Positions 62,441 through 64,000 of a stretch of DNA of 64,000 bases are shown in pieces (within the stretch, counting starts at the first letter, position 1; each line of letters begins with the position of its first letter). The translations under genes and the position numbers were made by a program. The stretch is from Moniliella sp. 'wahieum' (Eukaryota > Basidiomycota > Moniliellomycetes > Moniliellales > Moniliellaceae), in NCBI GenBank assembly GCA_003971905.1, contig RSEE01000079.1:62001-126000 (forward strand), read 5' to 3'. The notes below the pieces were generated by a model, which did no database searches, was not told where the DNA came from, and saw only the letters and a list, made by a program, of their open reading frames with translations.

Positions 62441-64000
62441 AAGCGTCACATGTCACATATGTCACCGGTGTATGTGCACATGTGTTGTTCAACATGTCAA
62501 CACGACGGGCATCGACAAAATTTCTGCCTCCAAGCGCGACGGGCCTCGCACCTGTGTGAGAAGTATGTCAACAGCTGGCCAAGTCCTGCAGGACTGATGT
62601 ACTGATACTGGAGTATACTTATTACCTGAGTATATAGAGGCGGCTGAGGACCTTCCTGTTTTACGATACCGCGCAGAGTACTACTCCGAAGTACGAGTCT
62701 TACTCTCCAAGTGCTCGATGCTCTCACTCTTACGTGCGTTCTAGAGATACCCCGTACATTATCGAAACCCTACACCATAACCCGCAGGCCGCATCACACT
62801 CTACAACGTCACATACACCAACAGCAAGTACACCAAACGGCCCTACGTAGTAGGTATAGCATAGAGAAGAATAGCCGCTCTCTCTTCTCCACCCCGTGCT
62901 GCTAATCGTTCCATAGTGTTTACCGTTTACCGTTTACTGATCACCAGTCTTACAGCGCATTGCGCACAGCTAGCTCTGCACTGTGGTAGTTGAGTGTATC
63001 GAAAGGTTAAACGTTGAACGGATTAAACAGGGGAGTTGCTCCGACATGAGATTTACGTTGGGGGATTGGCCTTATAGAGCTTAGACATTAGAGGGCTTAG
63101 AGCTTGGGATTTAATATTAGGTCGTAGAAGGCCTTAGGGCTTAGACTTAGGACTTAGGCCCTTGGAGAGAGACACTTCAGGGGGGGTGATGCAGGCGATG
63201 CTGGTAGTAATGGGTAATACCCCTAGGGAGACCTCCACACCTCGATCAGCAAACCAGAGGGGGGGCAGCTATGGTGGACAGATGTAGGTTCTCGTTCCCT
63301 TAAGTGCGGAGGTCATTTTTTCGCGAGAGGGGACGCTGCGGACGACGGATTAAACGATGAACTTATTGCTCTGATCGGCAATTTACACAGTAGTGACTAT
63401 ATAGTGGCCGGTGACCGTGACCAAAGAAGTGTGGGAGGCGAGTGGAAGTGGTGGGGATGAAGCTTGAACTTGAAGCTTGAAGATGCAATCTTAATCAGGG
63501 GGAGGCAGCCCAGAGGCGCCAACGAGGAGGGGCGGAGCAGAGGCGAGCCCGGCCAATGCAATCTCATATCGATCATGTCATCTCCTCTCTCTGAGTAGTT
63601 GTTGAGCTCTCAGCCGCAGGCTTATGTGTCTCCCGTCGTCCCTCCCGCATGACATCCCACACGGTATAATAGTTCAACTGTGTCGACGAGGCCCCATGGT
63701 TCTGGCGTTGCGCGGGTCCAGTTCTCCGTCGCTGCAAAAAGTTTTTCTAGGCAATTATAATCCTTCGTTTGTCCCGCCGCCCCGGCTGATGCACCAGGTG
63801 GCGCACCTCACAAAAGCGGCAATCTAGACACATATGCCCCGCGTTGCCCCCAGGTTTCCCATCTAGCATACATAGCACGACGCGAGTGGGATTAAGATCT
63901 GTTGACTGTGATCCTCCGGCTCCCAGTCGGTAGACCAGGTTCGCCTCGGTTCCATCGGCTTCCACGCTGGTGCCCTAGCGTGTCACTGTCCCTGTGCCCT

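Larger units (their letters stand above)
60693..64000. other. Repeat-bearing stretch without a supported gene
   Basis: After the 3' region of the acidic-tail gene there are AACGTTA words (62000-62040), an ATCGATA array (62045-62082), CACATGT words, an ACGCGTC array (62408-62440), TTAGGC/TTAGAG words (63060-63165) and AAGCTTGA words (63455-63480). ORFs are short and overlapping. One block near 61520-61570 (GAGTCGCCAC then TCAACAAGGAA) resembles 56532-56570. Confidence 0.5.

Overview
The window reads as nuclear DNA of a fungus, most likely a basidiomycete. The evidence is short introns (about 50-80 nt) with CTAAC-like branch sites and GTRCGT donors, a Tsp2-type tetraspanin, a tricalbin, pepsin- and esterase-type secreted enzymes, and two intron-containing nuclear tRNAs. 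A place in Ustilaginomycotina is only an impression from gene style and the short-motif intergenic repeats; I cannot test it here.

Layout. 0.5-4.1 kb: ARF1 and a tetraspanin, both minus. 4.1-13.1 kb: a gene-poor, AT-richer stretch with only weak ORFs and diverged dispersed repeats. 13.1-18.6 kb: membrane-anchored alpha/beta hydrolase (-), tRNA-Ser(CGA) (-), RPS17 (-) and glyoxalase II (+), the last two divergent. 19.3-21.2 kb: an unrecognised Ser/Pro-rich coiled-coil protein (-). 21.2-25.2 kb: repeat-rich, no convincing gene. 25.2-35.5 kb: an FHA-domain protein (+), RPS1/eS1 (+) and MON2 (-). 35.6-38.9 kb: repeats ending in a degenerate ~300-bp tandem duplication. 38.9-45.2 kb: secreted esterase (+), UBAC2/Dsc2-like membrane protein (-), UGP1 (-). 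48.2-55.3 kb: secreted aspartic protease (-), tRNA-Lys(CTT) (+), tricalbin (-). 59.1-60.7 kb: an unrecognised gene with an acidic tail (+). The remainder to 64 kb is repeats.

The genes are ordinary chromosomal ones rather than an operon or cluster. Several touch membrane traffic and ER or contact-site biology (ARF1, MON2, tricalbin, the UBAC2-like protein, the tetraspanin); their co-location is probably chance. Others serve translation (RPS1, RPS17, tRNAs) and sugar or methylglyoxal metabolism (UGP1, GLO2).

Two things stand out. First, most coding sequences, including single-copy housekeeping genes, carry scattered one-base deletions while the protein stays conserved across reading frames. 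This looks like long-read assembly error rather than gene decay, so most CDS below are listed as whole genes with frame breaks noted. Second, intergenic DNA is full of short arrays with a 7-bp period, many built as a 6-bp palindrome plus one base; one such array forms the core of the tRNA-Lys intron. I found no CRISPR array, no recognisable transposase or reverse transcriptase, and no clearly new multi-gene system.
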